Source: Micropterus salmoides
Taxonomy: Eukaryota; Chordata; Actinopteri; Centrarchiformes; Centrarchidae
Assembly (NCBI RefSeq): GCF_014851395.1
Contig: NW_024044681.1
Span: 20,724,992 to 20,788,991 of the forward strand
Direction of reading: 5' to 3'
Length of the DNA: 64,000 bases
Shown: in pieces, positions 47,631 through 59,569 of the stretch
Position numbering within the stretch: the first letter of the stretch is position 1
How the letters are laid out: every line of letters begins with the position of its first letter
Made by a program: the position numbers and the translations under genes
The notes under the pieces: model-generated
What the model was told of the DNA's origin: nothing
Databases searched by the model: none
The model's input: the letters and a program-made list of their open reading frames with translations, nothing else

Positions 47631-48713
47631 TTAAAAGCCCAGACAGGCCGCGGGGGTAATAGAGGCTCTGATTGACACCACCTTATTGGTAAAATAAGAT
47701 AAAAACAATTCACAGTCATCATTACTTCCAGCTGAGGCACAAGGAGGGATTGGGTTTACCAGCTGATCCACAGTCTTAAACAGAAACCTGGGATTGTGTT
47801 TATAAGTAGTAATGAGTTTAGAAAAATAGTGTGTTCTCGCATCCTTAACCATGTTATTGTAGTTAATTAATAAATCCTTCAGACTGAGGTAATGGACTTG
47901 GAGACTGGATATTTTCCATCTGTGCTCTGCTTTCCTGCATTCCCTTTTGAGGCTGCGAATGCTCATTTATCCAGGGTTGTTTACTAGCTTTAGACGTAGG
48001 CCTAACCTTTAGAGGAGCAGTAATATTTAGTGACGACAAGCAGATATGATTGAAGTGATCGACCAGATTATTGGTGTTGGAATCAGACAGGTGTTGGCTT
48101 TGGCTCTGAAAGAATGCGCAAAACTTTGAAACACTTTGTTCATTAAAGATGCGAGAACACACGGAGCTTGGTGAGGCGGCATGAGTAACAGGCGAATCGC
48201 AGCTAAAAACAATACATCTGTGGTCAGATATGGTCATGTCCACTAATTCCACAGAGGAAATGCTGACACCCAGGGTAAAAACCCAATGTAGTCCAGTGTA
48301 TGAACACGGTTGGGTTTGCCCTTGGACATGTTGTTTGAAGTTAAAAGAAGTGGCCATATTTAAAAAGTCATTTCATATTCATCACAATGTACTTGATGAC
48401 ATTTTAAATTTTCCCTATACATGCTCACTAGCCCACCACCACGACCACTGACCCTCGGTTGACTAAAACAATCATATTGAGGCGGACACAGTTCAGCTAG
48501 CTGGCTATAGTCATTCATTTACAACCAGGATTCAGTTAAAAACATAAAATCTAGATTTGCAGACAAGATAAAATCATTTAAGATAAAAGTCTTACTTGAC
48601 AGAGATCTCACATTGAAGAGAGCCATTTTAAATGTGTTTGTTCTAGGTGCTGGAGTTGGTGCAGTTGTCCTAATCCTTAAGAGATTACTATTATTTCTGT
48701 GTGGGATGTGCAC
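47631..48713 (-). pseudogene. LINE endonuclease and linker, copy 2
   Basis: Frame 48713-48519 has MALFNVRSLSSKTFILNDFI and FMFLTESWL. Sequence around 48357-47863 has VELVDMTISDHRCIVFSC, with the SDH motif that ends the endonuclease domain. Frame 47966-47631 is the linker to RT (FKTVDQLVNPIPPCASAG). The GDFN part is deleted between about 48360 and 48420. Confidence 0.75.
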
Positions 48714-48884
48714 ATTTTGGTTTACTGGTCTATGCGTGATGATGACAGGAATAGAAGTCTTTGGAACAGCGCTGGGAGCAGACGGCTTTACATGCCAGCA
48801 GGTGGAGACAGTTGTTTGTGGCAGTGAGCCAGAGATCTGTTCAGTGACCGGTGGTGTGTCCAGGTGTGCTGCATGAATGATTAG

Positions 48885-49400
48885 TCAATCACGTAAGTCA
48901 TGTGTGGACCGCACCACATGCTGTATGTGAGCAGCTAACATTTCTGAGCCCCGTTTGTTTGGGTGAAGTCCGTCTGTCTTAAAAAGAGACATTCTTTGCC
49001 AGAAACTATAAAAAATTATCCACATAACACACACGGTCAGCCCTGCAAGCGGACTATAGCCAGTCGTGGAAGCCAAGGAGTCTACTGAAGCGGCCAGCAC
49101 CGCGACCAACTGTGGGAATGGGACCAGAGATAAAAACGGACTTTCCACACTGCTTTAAAAAGTTAAAAAGATGGTTAAAATCTGATTTTCAGACTGCTGA
49201 AGAGCTGTATCATTTGTTCCGACATGGACTATCACTCTTGTGATGGAGGACGGGAGCGGCATCAGGTCCTGGAGTTTTTTTAAAATGTCAGCTGTGGTGG
49301 CACCGGGAAATCAGTGAGTGGTAGCGTTAAAGAAATGGATGTTTCTGGTTATGGAGTCACCAATTATTAGTGTGGTTGTGGAGAAAAGAGGACGAGGAGA
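48885..49400 (-). pseudogene. LINE ORF1 esterase, copy 2
   Basis: The minus strand near 49375-49310 gives TLIIGDSITRNIHFFNATTH, with the nucleophile serine kept, followed by a stop. FPGATTADILKKLQDLMPLP and VIVHVGTNDTALQQS follow downstream, and LFKTDGLHPNKRGSEMLAAH carries the catalytic Asp and His. Compared with copy 1, the active-site residues survive but the frame is broken. Confidence 0.75.
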
Positions 49401-49459
49401 TGCTGGTCGGGTTCCAGAGCAGGACTGAGCAGAATCTGCTTCAACACTGCGTGTGGACT

Positions 49460-50028
49460 GAGGATGGAGTGTGTGAGCTGTTGAGTGTTGTGTTGGAGTA
49501 GCAGTAACATGACAAAGTGATCGACTACGTGGTCAGTTATAACATCACCAGACTATCGCGAAATAAATGTTTGCTTTACGAGTGAAACTAAATGCTCGTC
49601 TTGTGTAGACATTCTCAGTTGAGTGCAATGAATAAATAATACGAAGTTCGGTAACACATAACGTAAGCCTATAAAAACGTTTATAAGTGCTAGCTTGCTC
49701 TACACAAACCTCGTTAATAAAACAAAACTAAAACTATAGATTAAACAATCCACATGGTATATTTTTCATTCACTTTGATGAAGTCGAAGGTCCGCCTTCA
49801 CCGCTGAATGCACGCGCGCTCCAGCGGCAGGGGAAACACTTTCTGTCGGGGATAACTTGGCACGACACCTGGAAAAACGCTCAACGCCTCGTCACGCTGC
49901 TGGCGTTTTTACCAGCTTATAAAAACGAGGCGCTCCCATTGGAATGAACTGAAAAAAGACGCAGCTGAAAAGCGCTTTGGTGGACATGGGCCCAGACTTT
50001 GGGGTCTATAGTTTTTGTCAGTTGCCCA
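49460..50028. other. Spacer, no gene recognised
   Basis: The part at about 49790-49985 ('gaatgcacgcgcgctccagc', 'gctgctggcgtttttaccag') is GC-richer and resembles a fish DNA repeat. Nothing else is supported. Confidence 0.35.
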
Positions 50029-50444
50029 AAATCTGGGGTTCAGGAGGAAGAAATTATTTTAATCATCAGTAGGCCTATAAAAACATGACACACTGGATTG
50101 TTTTATTGAGTTAGTTACAGTTTTGCAGGCAAGTAGATGAAGAACAAACATCCCTTTTACTTCACTTCAGAGGACAAAAACTTGAGTCCAGTCCAGGGCG
50201 TTAAGATCCTGCCTAGATCAGTGAAAGGTATGTAAACAGAGGGCTCATTCTATGTTCCCACTTTATTGTTGATTATTTAGGAAGTGACAGTCCTCACTGC
50301 TTTAACGTCATCACTCATGCTTTATTTCAATCAAGACCTAAGAATCTGAATCAGCTGTAATGGCAGAGTATGTGCACACATATGAGGAATTTGATTACAT
50401 TGCTCTCGTTATATACACAGAACAGCTTAAACAAATCAGCTCAG

Positions 50445-53031
50445 CTACAGTGTTAAGTATGCACATACACACACCATAAACCAAAACAACAACATACAAA
50501 GAGCGTTACTGGAGCCTTTGGAGATTCCTATCATCCTAAGGAATGGAGAGAGACATATAAAATAGAGATTAAATCCCTTTGTCTTCTTACAGTAGTGTAA
50601 CTGAAACATGCAGAATGGGGGTTACATACTGTAGGAATACTCGGTCACCAGCAGCCTTTCGAACGTCCTCTAGTAGCTCACTGGTTGCAGCTATTGCCAA
50701 ATCTGCTGCTGTAATGTGGAGATGTCCATGGTTCGAGCTTAACGTGTCTTTGTTGATCCCACCTTTAGGCTCAATTGTACTTGATATATCATGCGTACCT
50801 CTATGGCTGCATTTTTCCTGTTCAGCATTAGAAACGGAACAAAATGTTTCATACAGCTTTATGTCTTCATCTTTTTTAGAGACTACCACACTGCTTTTCA
50901 CCGTCTTCTCTTTCAACTTGTGCTTTTAAGCATGGTAGGGACCAAAGAGTTGGTCTGCTGGTGGGTCCACCACTTTGGTCTTGACTAAAACATGTTAACA
51001 ACTAATAAATGCATTGCACTCATCATTTTGTACAGACATTCATAGTTCCCAGAGGATGAAATCTGAATACTATGGTGATGTCCTGGAATCACGAATAGTT
51101 GAAAAACATTTTTAGAGCTGTGTCCCAAATTTATACTTCAAATTAATTCTAGCTGCTTTTGAGTATGTAATGTGGTCATGTTTCTACCATAATACATTGC
51201 ACAAAGGACATACAGTAGATGCTCACCACTGGAAGAAATTAAATCATTCATCAAGTCATTTGGTGCTGTCAAATGTGAACTCTCTTTTAGCTCAGTGTTT
51301 GGTCTCCATCAATTCCAGAGGCAAATATTTGGCTCTTTAGCTGTTAAATGCTCCACTATGTTCACCAACTAGTCTCTACATTTGTCTGTCTGCTGTTTGG
51401 TACTGAGCAGGTAGTGTCCAGTGAGTTTTAGAGCTTTTTCTCTGAAAATAGCTGTTGCTGTGGCCTACAATTACACTATGAGAACAGTGCGAGTGAACCA
51501 GGGGTCTCATTTATAAAACAGACTTACGACCAATTTTGATCTTAAGTATGACTCATAATAATGATATCTTGATCTGCTGGTTTTGTAGAGGTATTGCAGT
51601 TTAGGATGGATATGCATGCAAACCTGTGGTGAACTTTGCATTAGCTTCATTATCAATGTAATGGGAATGGGTGCAATGTTCTATAAATAGTGTGTCAAAT
51701 TAGAAAGAAGTAGGAGAGCAGGGGGGAGTTGAGTCAGTATTTACAGAGGCATCTCAGTCAGGACATGGCAGTAATGTCTCCAACTAAAATATTTACATAT
51801 ATTTCAGGATGGGATAATCCATTTGAATCTAAAATAAACTGTTTTCAAAATATGACTTGGGTGAGTTGACTCCTTAAACATAAAAAAAAATCACTCTCAA
51901 TACTCAGTATCCTACTCAGAAATGATCTTAAGTCAGACTAGTCAGTCAGTACTAACACAGTTGATCCACATCCAGCCTCAGCCAGTACGAGCAGATGTGC
52001 AGCCACCATCAGAAGCAGCTCAGACCCTAATGTTGTGTGTCATTAGTTCAGAATCAAACGTGGGACCACCATTGACCACTGTCGACTGTGACTTTCTTCA
52101 CATATTGAGATGACACAGGTGCTATTTGTTGTCATGGAGCTTTGACATATGAGCCTAATGACAAACGTATTTCTCAATTTTATAAATGGCATTGGTACTC
52201 TAATTTAAACACAATTCTTTAGGTATGCAGAAATTTTAATAATAATTTACCATTTGGTTTGGAAACACCAGTATATCCAGAGTTAAGTAACTTTTCCTGC
52301 AGGATGTCCTCCAAAATGTTGTTTGTGCAGTCGTCTACATTACAGTTGCGACAGGTTGCTCTGCTTTCAGCTGTAGCAAAAGAAAATTCACAAGATATTT
52401 TGTCAGTGTTATGTTTTGTAAAATGATCTCTCTAATCACATCAAATCTTTCTTCATCTCTGTATTGCTTTGTTTTGGTAAGACAGATAAACACACTGACA
52501 TCACATGAACTATTACCTGCAATGTTACCGATGCTGGTGTCTGATCTGAGTTTGGGAGTATGTTTTCCATTTCCACCCAGTTGCTATGACTGTAGAAATC
52601 CTGTTATTGAAAAAGGAACACAAGTTAAATATTTACAACATGTCAAAAACAGCATCTGTCATTATCTTTTAATACCAAGATTGTTTTTTCAAACCTCTTC
52701 ACTAAGATAAACAAATGGCATTGCATACAGTTTTGATACATTTGCATATGGCATAACACTGCTGCACCTGATTAACATTTGTGTGAGAAACTTAAAATGG
52801 AAACAAAACGAGGAGAAAGTACCTGTAAAGTGTGTAAGATTGTTCCCAGTTGTTCTCTTGCTGCCCCAAAGTTCTATAACTTGTTGCTGGCCTTCACAGC
52901 TGATAATCCATCTATGATGATTTTTCTTCTCCCCCGGAAAATTTCAGAGAGTTTACATCAAGTAGGATCCTAAACCCCAAATCTCCTGTCTGCAGGAGCA
53001 GGAGACACAGAGCAGCCAACCCAGACATCAT
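50445..53031 (-). pseudogene. vwa7-like pseudogene, copy B
   Basis: It aligns exon by exon, in inverted orientation, with the intact gene at 24723-28994. Parts are 53031-52823 (exons 1 and 2 fused by a deletion), 52600-52517 (exon 3, missing 10 bp), 52370-52251 (exon 4, intact), 50817-50630 (exon 5, one extra A, so a frameshift) and 50535-50445 (exon 6 with the same stop). An in-frame TAG lies at 52874-52876. Splice sites are otherwise kept. The exon 1-2 fusion removes most of the SHQEIT region and the following intron. At least four disabling changes make it a pseudogene. Confidence 0.88.
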
Positions 53032-53039
53032 TGCACAGC

Positions 53040-53529
53040 CTGCCTGATAAACACAGCAGAAAACATAAAAAAAACATATTATTTTAACATATTATTTTAC
53101 TGGTGTCAATTTTTACTAATGTCATAAATTGACAAATTGTGTTTAGCGTGAAAGTTAATTTTTGTACCAATTCAACAGCTGGTTGGGTGTAATTTTGTTA
53201 TTTGGTGACTGTGTTAAATACATTTATTGACTAAATATATGCAAATGTTTTTCCCTTCAGTTACCACTTTAGTAAACTCACAGTTTGGATCAAATGTGCT
53301 ACTTCAGCTCTGATCTAACAGCTTCTCTCTGTCTGTCTTGCTCAATGTCCCGCTACAGCATCACATCTGATTAGTTACAAGTCGCGAATAATAGACTATC
53401 ATTTGCTCTGTTGAGCAGCGGAGCAGTATGTTGAAGGGAAAGCAGTTTATAAAAATACGAAAACGTGACGTGTCAAATTGTATGTTTTATTTTACATTAC
53501 CAATAATAATCATATATGACTAAACTGTA
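53040..53529. other. Upstream flank of copy B
   Basis: AT-rich DNA homologous to the flanks of copies A and C ('acattaccaataataatcat' occurs near 53497). No gene. Confidence 0.5.
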
Positions 53530-54098
53530 GCGGAGACTGGGGTCAATTGTAACAGGGGGCAATTGTAACACACTCAATTTCACACACTCAACAGAAACAA
53601 GCTAGAGTGATGACTGCACATGCTCAGTGGGATTCTCTCTCTGCCTGTGGAAAAGGAGCAGGATCATTTCACCGCAGCAGAAGTTTTTAACAAAATACTA
53701 ATTTTGAGGTATGAAAGTAACTTTTTGGATGTGCAGTATTTTTCTTCTGCTGTCTAAAGTTTAAATTACTACAAATTTAAACAAACATAGATTTCATCTC
53801 TAGGTTATGGATTAACAATTAACACTATGCTAGTATAGTTGTGGCTAGCGGGCGTACAAGATTTTATCATGGCTGCAACATCGGGGGCAATTGTAACACT
53901 GTGTTCACTGATGTTCCAAGCCACATGATAAGCAGCTTGTTTGTCTGTGTTGACTACTTTTGTGGACATATTTCACTAAATTTAAATGTAAAACTACATT
54001 AAAAAAGGGTGTATTAAAAGAAATGAATTTGTTCTAGTATAAACAAATCATCAATTAAGATAGGTCAATGTTCTTTGTATAAAATGATCTGTGTTTTA

Positions 54099-55177
54099 CA
54101 CTCACCTGAAGGATTATTAGGAACACCTGTTCAATTTCTCATTAATGCAATTATCTAATCAACCAATCACATGGCAGTTGCTTCAATGCATTTAGGGGTG
54201 TGGTCCTGGTCAAGACAATCTCCTGAACTCCAAACTGAATGTCAGAATGGGAAAGAAAGGTGATTTAAGCAATTTTTAGCGTGGCATGGCTGTTGGTGCC
54301 AGACGGGCCAGTCTGAGTATTTCGCAATCTGCTCAGTTACTGGGATTTGGCAACCATTTCTAGGGTTTACAAAGAACGGTGTGAAAAGGGAAAAACATCC
54401 AGGATGCGGCAGTCCTGTGGGTGAAAATGCCTTGTTGATGCTAGAGGTCAGAGGAGAATGGGCCGACTGATTCAAGCTGATAGAAGAGCAACTTTGACTG
54501 AAATAACCACTCGTTACAACCGAGGTATGCAGAAAAGCATTTGTGAAGAAAAATGTTGCCTGGTCTGATGAGTCTCGATTTCTGTTGAGACATTCAGATG
54601 GTTGAGTCAGAATTTGGCGTAAACAGAATGAGAACATGGATCCATCATGCCTTGTTACCACTGTGCAGGCTGGTGGTGGTGGTGTAATGGTTTGGGGGAT
54701 GTTTTCTTGGCACACTTTAGGCCCCTTAGTGCCAATTGGGCATCGTTTAAATGCCATGGCCTACCTGAGCATTGTTTCTGACCATGTCCATCCCTTTATG
54801 GCCACCATGTACCCATCCTCTGATGGCTACTTCCAGCAGGATAATGCACCATGTCACAAAGCTCGAATCATTTCAAATTGGTTTCTTGAACATGACAATG
54901 AGTTCACTGTACTAAAATGGCCCCCACAGTCACCAGATCTCAACCCAATAGAGCATCTTTGGGATGTGGTGGAACGGGAGCTTCGTGACCTGGATGTGCA
55001 TCCCACAAATCTCCATCAACTGCAAGATGCTATCCTATCAATATGGGCCAACATTTCTAAAGAATGCTTTCAGCACCTTGTTGAATCAGTGCCACGTAGA
55101 ATTAAGGCAGTTCTGAAGGCGAAAGGGGATCAAACACAGTATTAGTATGGTGTTCCTAATAATCCTTTAGGTGAGTG
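54099..55177 (+). mobile_element. Tc1-like transposon, internally deleted, nested
   Basis: Ends are CACTCACCTGAAGGATTATT on the left and its near complement on the right (AATAATCCTTTAGGTGAGTG), flanked by TA (54097-54098 and 55178-55179). At 1079 bp it is shorter than a full element. The transposase starts at 54247 but meets a stop within a dozen codons. The region between the DNA-binding part (about 54530) and the catalytic part (about 54550) is deleted. Confidence 0.85.
54636..55145 (+). pseudogene. Tc1-like transposase, C-terminal remnant
   Basis: The longest open frame (169 codons) begins MDPSCLVTTVQAGGGGVMVW and keeps the last two catalytic positions: FQQDNAPCHKA (second Asp) and SPDLNPIEHLWDV (Glu). 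The first catalytic Asp lies upstream in VAWSDESRF, near 54560, in a separate frame. Upstream stops show it is dead. Confidence 0.85.
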
Positions 55178-55667
55178 TATATGTGTTTAACAGAAAGTGT
55201 GAATGTTATATAAGCCTAAGTCTGCAATTTCAGTTTTTCTGTATAGTGGATTTAAAGTAGTTGATTGTATAAGACCCAGCAAAACCAAAGAGAATGACTA
55301 GTTCACTTGTGAAAAGCAATTTTATGAAGATAGAACAGAGAACTTAGCGGAGGATGCCTGACATCTAAAATAATTTGAACCATATAAAAACACTCTTAAG
55401 TAACATTAGCAGTAAACTAATTACTTTGAGGTAGCCCTAGGCTTTTACTTGACATACAGTGGGTTAATATGACTTATTTTCAACACTCTGACTTCTTGCA
55501 TTTAATTAATTATTATAGTATTGTGAAGTGAAAATATATCAATTACATTATTAATTAGTGCACATATATGTGTTTCTTGTATCAAAAGATGACTTGTGTA
55601 TCTCTAGTAGTCTGTGAGTTATTAAGGAAAATGTAAAAAATGTTACAATTGCCCCCGGTCTCCCCTA

Positions 55668-57530
55668 CCTTTGGTCTTGATGCATTCTAGTAGACTGTCT
55701 ATCTGTTGCATGTTGCCGCACGTCTAGAGAATATTGTTTGTAGACTGGGGCATCTCTAGCACCAATGTGCTTCATTTAAAAAGTATGTTGCAACACATTT
55801 TACCTTTATCAAAAAATTGCTGCTCCTGCGATTTGGATTTTGCACTTAGTCATATTGCAATATTTTGATTAACACAATCACAATCTTTGAAGAAAAATTA
55901 TTCTGCAATGTCCACATAAGAAGGTGAGAGCGTTATTCCCAAATCTGAGAAGTTATTTATAAGAAGATTATGTCATAATGTTGTATTGTGATCAAGGAAT
56001 AATTATTTTGTTGCAGGAAACCAAAGTTTGTTCTGTGAGAAATTATTACACACCTGCCCACTGACACGCTCTGTAGTGGCACCTCTTAAATCAGATTCTG
56101 TGACCTGACCAAATATTGTTAAAGGAAGTGTTATGCTCTGCAGACAGACCTATCTACTACCTATCCAAGTTTTTGCTTTCACAACCAGAAAAACTGGTGA
56201 CTCTTTCCGTATTTAATATCTGAATGTACAGTACATGGTTTGTCCGTGTCAGTTGGATTTTTTTCATTCTCATTTTTCATGGTGACAGTTTGTGTCAAAC
56301 CAGTTTTTGATGTACCTGACCGCAGACGATGGTATGTACTACAGTACAATAAAATACTGAAAGAGAGAGTTACTCCCATTCCTTTAGCAGATGAAAAGAA
56401 AGTATCTTGAATGATGATTGTTACAGCAATAATTTAGAGGCTGATTATATATAACTATCATAAAAGCAAGTAGCCTTATATTGTTGCTTTTAGTTTACTT
56501 ATGATTGTGTGAGTTTTTTAATGATCTTGACATTAGAGGCCTATTTACTTCATCATCAGTACGTCATCACAATAGGGCTGAATGATATGCAAAAAATCCT
56601 ATTGTGAGAATGGTAATTTTATTTTATTTTTTTCACTGAAAAAAATATAAAAATTATTTAAAAAAGATTTTTGCTGCAGACTCTACTGTACTGACAAGCA
56701 TGTTCCCTCATGTGTAGAGAATATTTTTTGTAGGATTTAAAAAAAATCTATATCAATGAGTGTCCTTCCAAACTATACATGAACAGAACATTAGACCGAT
56801 GCTCAAGACACTTATCTTTACATTTGAAAAAGACCAAAATAAATTTTGAATATCTCAAAAGTATTTTCAATTGTAAAAATATGCGAGTAGCCTGAAATGG
56901 GAATGGGAGTACTGTAGACCATGTAAGAGATGCCACTACAGAGTGCTTCAGTGGGCAGATGTGTAATAATTCTTCACCCAACAAACTTTCCTGCATTCAC
57001 AATATAATTATTCCTTGATCATAATAAAATGGAAATAGCTCTCTCATCTTCTTATGTGGACATTGCAGAATAATGTTTTCTTTGAAAAATTTTAATTACA
57101 AGTAAATAGGTCTGCAGTGTCAAGATCATAAAATAACTCAGTCATGAGCAAACTAAATGTAACAATATGAGGCTAATTGCTTTTATCATAATTATATATA
57201 TACTCAGAATCTAAATTATTGCTGTGACAATATATTGTGACTACATTACAAAAGGTGAAATCTCTATTGTATTGTAGCACAAAATTCTCATACTGTACCA
57301 TCAGCTGCTGTCAGGCAGTTTAACTGCAAAACTGGTTCCTTACACAAACTGTCAGCATGGGAAATGAAAGAATTCAAACAGACATTTTTTTTCTTGGCAC
57401 TGCAACAGATCAAACAGGCCAAACATATCACACAGGTGAAGGACAATAGAGACTCCACCCCAGACACCCCAGATGTTATCTTGTAGACTATTTATCTTTT
57501 GTGGCAAAGATACAGCATAGTCAGATCTGC
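55668..57530. repeat. Inverted repeats of the vwa7-like upstream flank
   Basis: 55670-56460 is the inverted counterpart of the copy A flank at about 22030-23470 ('tgttgcaacacattttacct', 'gcctctaaattgttgaca' complement). From 56460 to 57450 are further inverted copies of the same material, also seen at 19000-20000: 'cctattgtgagaatggtaat' near 56600 pairs with 19790. No coding capacity is seen. Confidence 0.6.
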
Positions 57531-57673
57531 TAATTTTGACAAGAAAATTTACAAGATATTTTATCAGTGTTTAGTAAAATGATCTCTCTAATCACATCAA
57601 ATCTTTCTTTATCTCTGTTTTGCTTCGTTTTGGTAAGACAGATAAACACACTGACATCACATGATCTATTTAC

Positions 57674-58581
57674 CTGCAATGTTACCAATGCTGGTGTCTG
57701 ATCTGATAAGATTGGAGTTTGGGAGTGTGTTTTCCATTTCCACCCAGTTGCTATGACTGTAGAAATCCTGTTATTGAAAAAGGAAGACAAGTTAAATATT
57801 TACAACATGTCAAAAACAGCATCTCTCATTATCTTTTAATACCTTTTTTTTTTTAACTCTTTGCAAAGCACTTTTAAATATATTCCCTTTGATATGGCTG
57901 TGTAAAATTACAACAAACTCCAGTGCAAACCATTTTGAAATACATTTGAAAACTGGCGAATGGAAGAACAAAATAGAAACAAAACGAGTAGAAAGTACCT
58001 GTAAAGTGTGTAAGATTGTGCCCAGTTGTTCTCTTGCTGCCTCAAAGTTCTGTAACTAGTTGCTGGCCTTCACAGCCGATAATCCATCTGTAATGATTTT
58101 TCTTCCCGCTGTAAAATTTTCATTGTCAAAGTGATAGGCTGTGTCAGACGCATGCCGAAGATCTACATTTCGATTTTTGTCTTGGATTAAATTGATCGTT
58201 TTGATGAAGCTGTTGGATGAATTTGCTTGACAGGCATCAGCGACAGACTCAGCGGTAAAAGGCTGCAGCTACACACACACACACACACACACACAGACAC
58301 ACACAGAAATTATTATTATTAAAATGATAAATTATTATTGCAGTGGCAAATCACATTTTAAAAATAGTCTAAATAATTTGGTTACATTTCACCCTTACAG
58401 GAAAAGTGAAGTTTTTGCCCTCAGCCAAGGCCAGAGCTTGGCACACCTGCACGGTGGTTTTTAAGATCGCTATCTGAGTGATTTCCTGATGACTCAGAGA
58501 GTTTCCATCAAGTAGGATCCTAAACCCAAAAGTTCCAGTCTGCAGGAGCAGGAGACACATAGCAGCCAACCCAGACATCAT
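57674..58581 (-). pseudogene. vwa7-like pseudogene, copy C, truncated
   Basis: Three exons are present: 58581-58399 (exon 1, intact, beginning MMSGLAAMCLLLLQTG), 58262-57999 (exon 2) and 57767-57674 (exon 3), with the same lengths (183, 264, 94) and phases as copy A. Exon 2 has an in-frame TAG at 58056-58058 where copy A has AAG. Exons 4-6 are missing; the sequence passes into repeat DNA below about 57540. Confidence 0.88.
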
Positions 58582-58599
58582 TGCACAGCCTGCCTGATA

Positions 58600-59569
58600 A
58601 ACACAGCAGAAAACATGAAAACAGATGATTTTACTGGTGTCAGTTTTTACTAATGTCAAAAATTTGTGTTTAGCGTGAAAGTTAATTTTTGTACCAGTTC
58701 AACAGCTGGTTGGATGCTTTTTTGTTTGTAGTTGTATCTTTGGTGAATATGTTAAATACAAAATGTATGTAAATATTTTTATCTTCAGTTACCACTTTAG
58801 TCCAGAGAACATCAGCCACAGACCTGACTACCATGGATCATTTATCCTAAAAAGGTGATCCCTGAAAGTTTTGGTGACCACCTGACTTTTAAAATTACTC
58901 CATAATTAACGTTTTACTCATGCTCCTCATGAAGAGGATGGATAGTATGGGTTTGATTTGGTGAGTTCAGATTTTGTTGTTTATTTGTTCTTGAGTTGAC
59001 AAACTTTAGCATAGAACTGGATGTAATGCAATGAACCACATTCACCACAACAAACAGGATTTCCGTCCATCACTCGAAGAATCTGAGAATCTCACACCTC
59101 ATTACAACAACTCATTATTTAACATTAACGCAACATTTTGTAGTCACAGACACTGCAGCTCTCCTGAATTAATACAACCACTTTAAATGCATGTGAAAAT
59201 GGATTTAGTTTTCTGGTCAAGTGACATTAAAATTAAAGTTAAAAAGACTATAAAGGAGAAGCCCCTAGTTATTTTACAACATTCAAAACATTTATCATTA
59301 TGTTGTACATTCTTATATTCTCAGAAATCAAACAGTGAAATAGTCACTTAATTGTTTTGAAACTAAATAATAAAAAAATACTTTTTGACATGATTTTAGA
59401 ATTTGTAATGTAGTCACAACACAAATAGGAAGACAATTTAAAAATATGAAAATCTGACTTGTTAAATTGTATATGTTTTTTTTAAATTACCATTAATTAT
59501 CAGATACTGTACCTTTGGTCTTGATGTCGTCTTGTAGACTGTCAATCTATTGTGGCAATGTATTTTATA
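58600..59569. other. Upstream flank of copy C
   Basis: AT-rich DNA matching the inverted flank of copy A (24150-24720). No gene. It ends at the TA into which the Tc1 element inserted. Confidence 0.55.

Larger units (their letters stand above)
46550..49460 (-). mobile_element. L2/CR1-like LINE, copy 2
   Basis: On the minus strand: ORF1 esterase (about 49400-48885), endonuclease (48713 to about 48000), linker (47966-47631), and reverse transcriptase (47597-46525). It is the same family as copy 1 and covers more of the reverse transcriptase. No 3' UTR tail is recognised below 46550, so the 3' end is missing. Frameshifts, stops and a 30-bp tandem duplication at 46961-47020 inactivate it. Confidence 0.82.
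53530..55665. mobile_element. DNA transposon with TA duplication, carrying a nested Tc1
   Basis: The ends are inverted repeats: GCGGAGACTGGGGTCAATTG on the left and, complemented, GGGGAGACCGGGGGCAATTG on the right, both followed by TAACA. TA flanks both sides (53528-53529 and 55666-55667). Copy A has a single TA at 24143-24144 in matching sequence, an empty site. Without the nested Tc1 the element is about 1.05 kb and has no transposase frame, so it is non-autonomous. An internal 'gggggcaattgtaacac' block recurs near 53884. TA duplication fits Tc1/mariner or a related superfamily. Confidence 0.82.

Noticed and set aside
54242..54757. A 171-codon minus-strand frame in the nested Tc1
   Set aside because: It is antisense to the degenerate transposase, whose motifs are on the plus strand.
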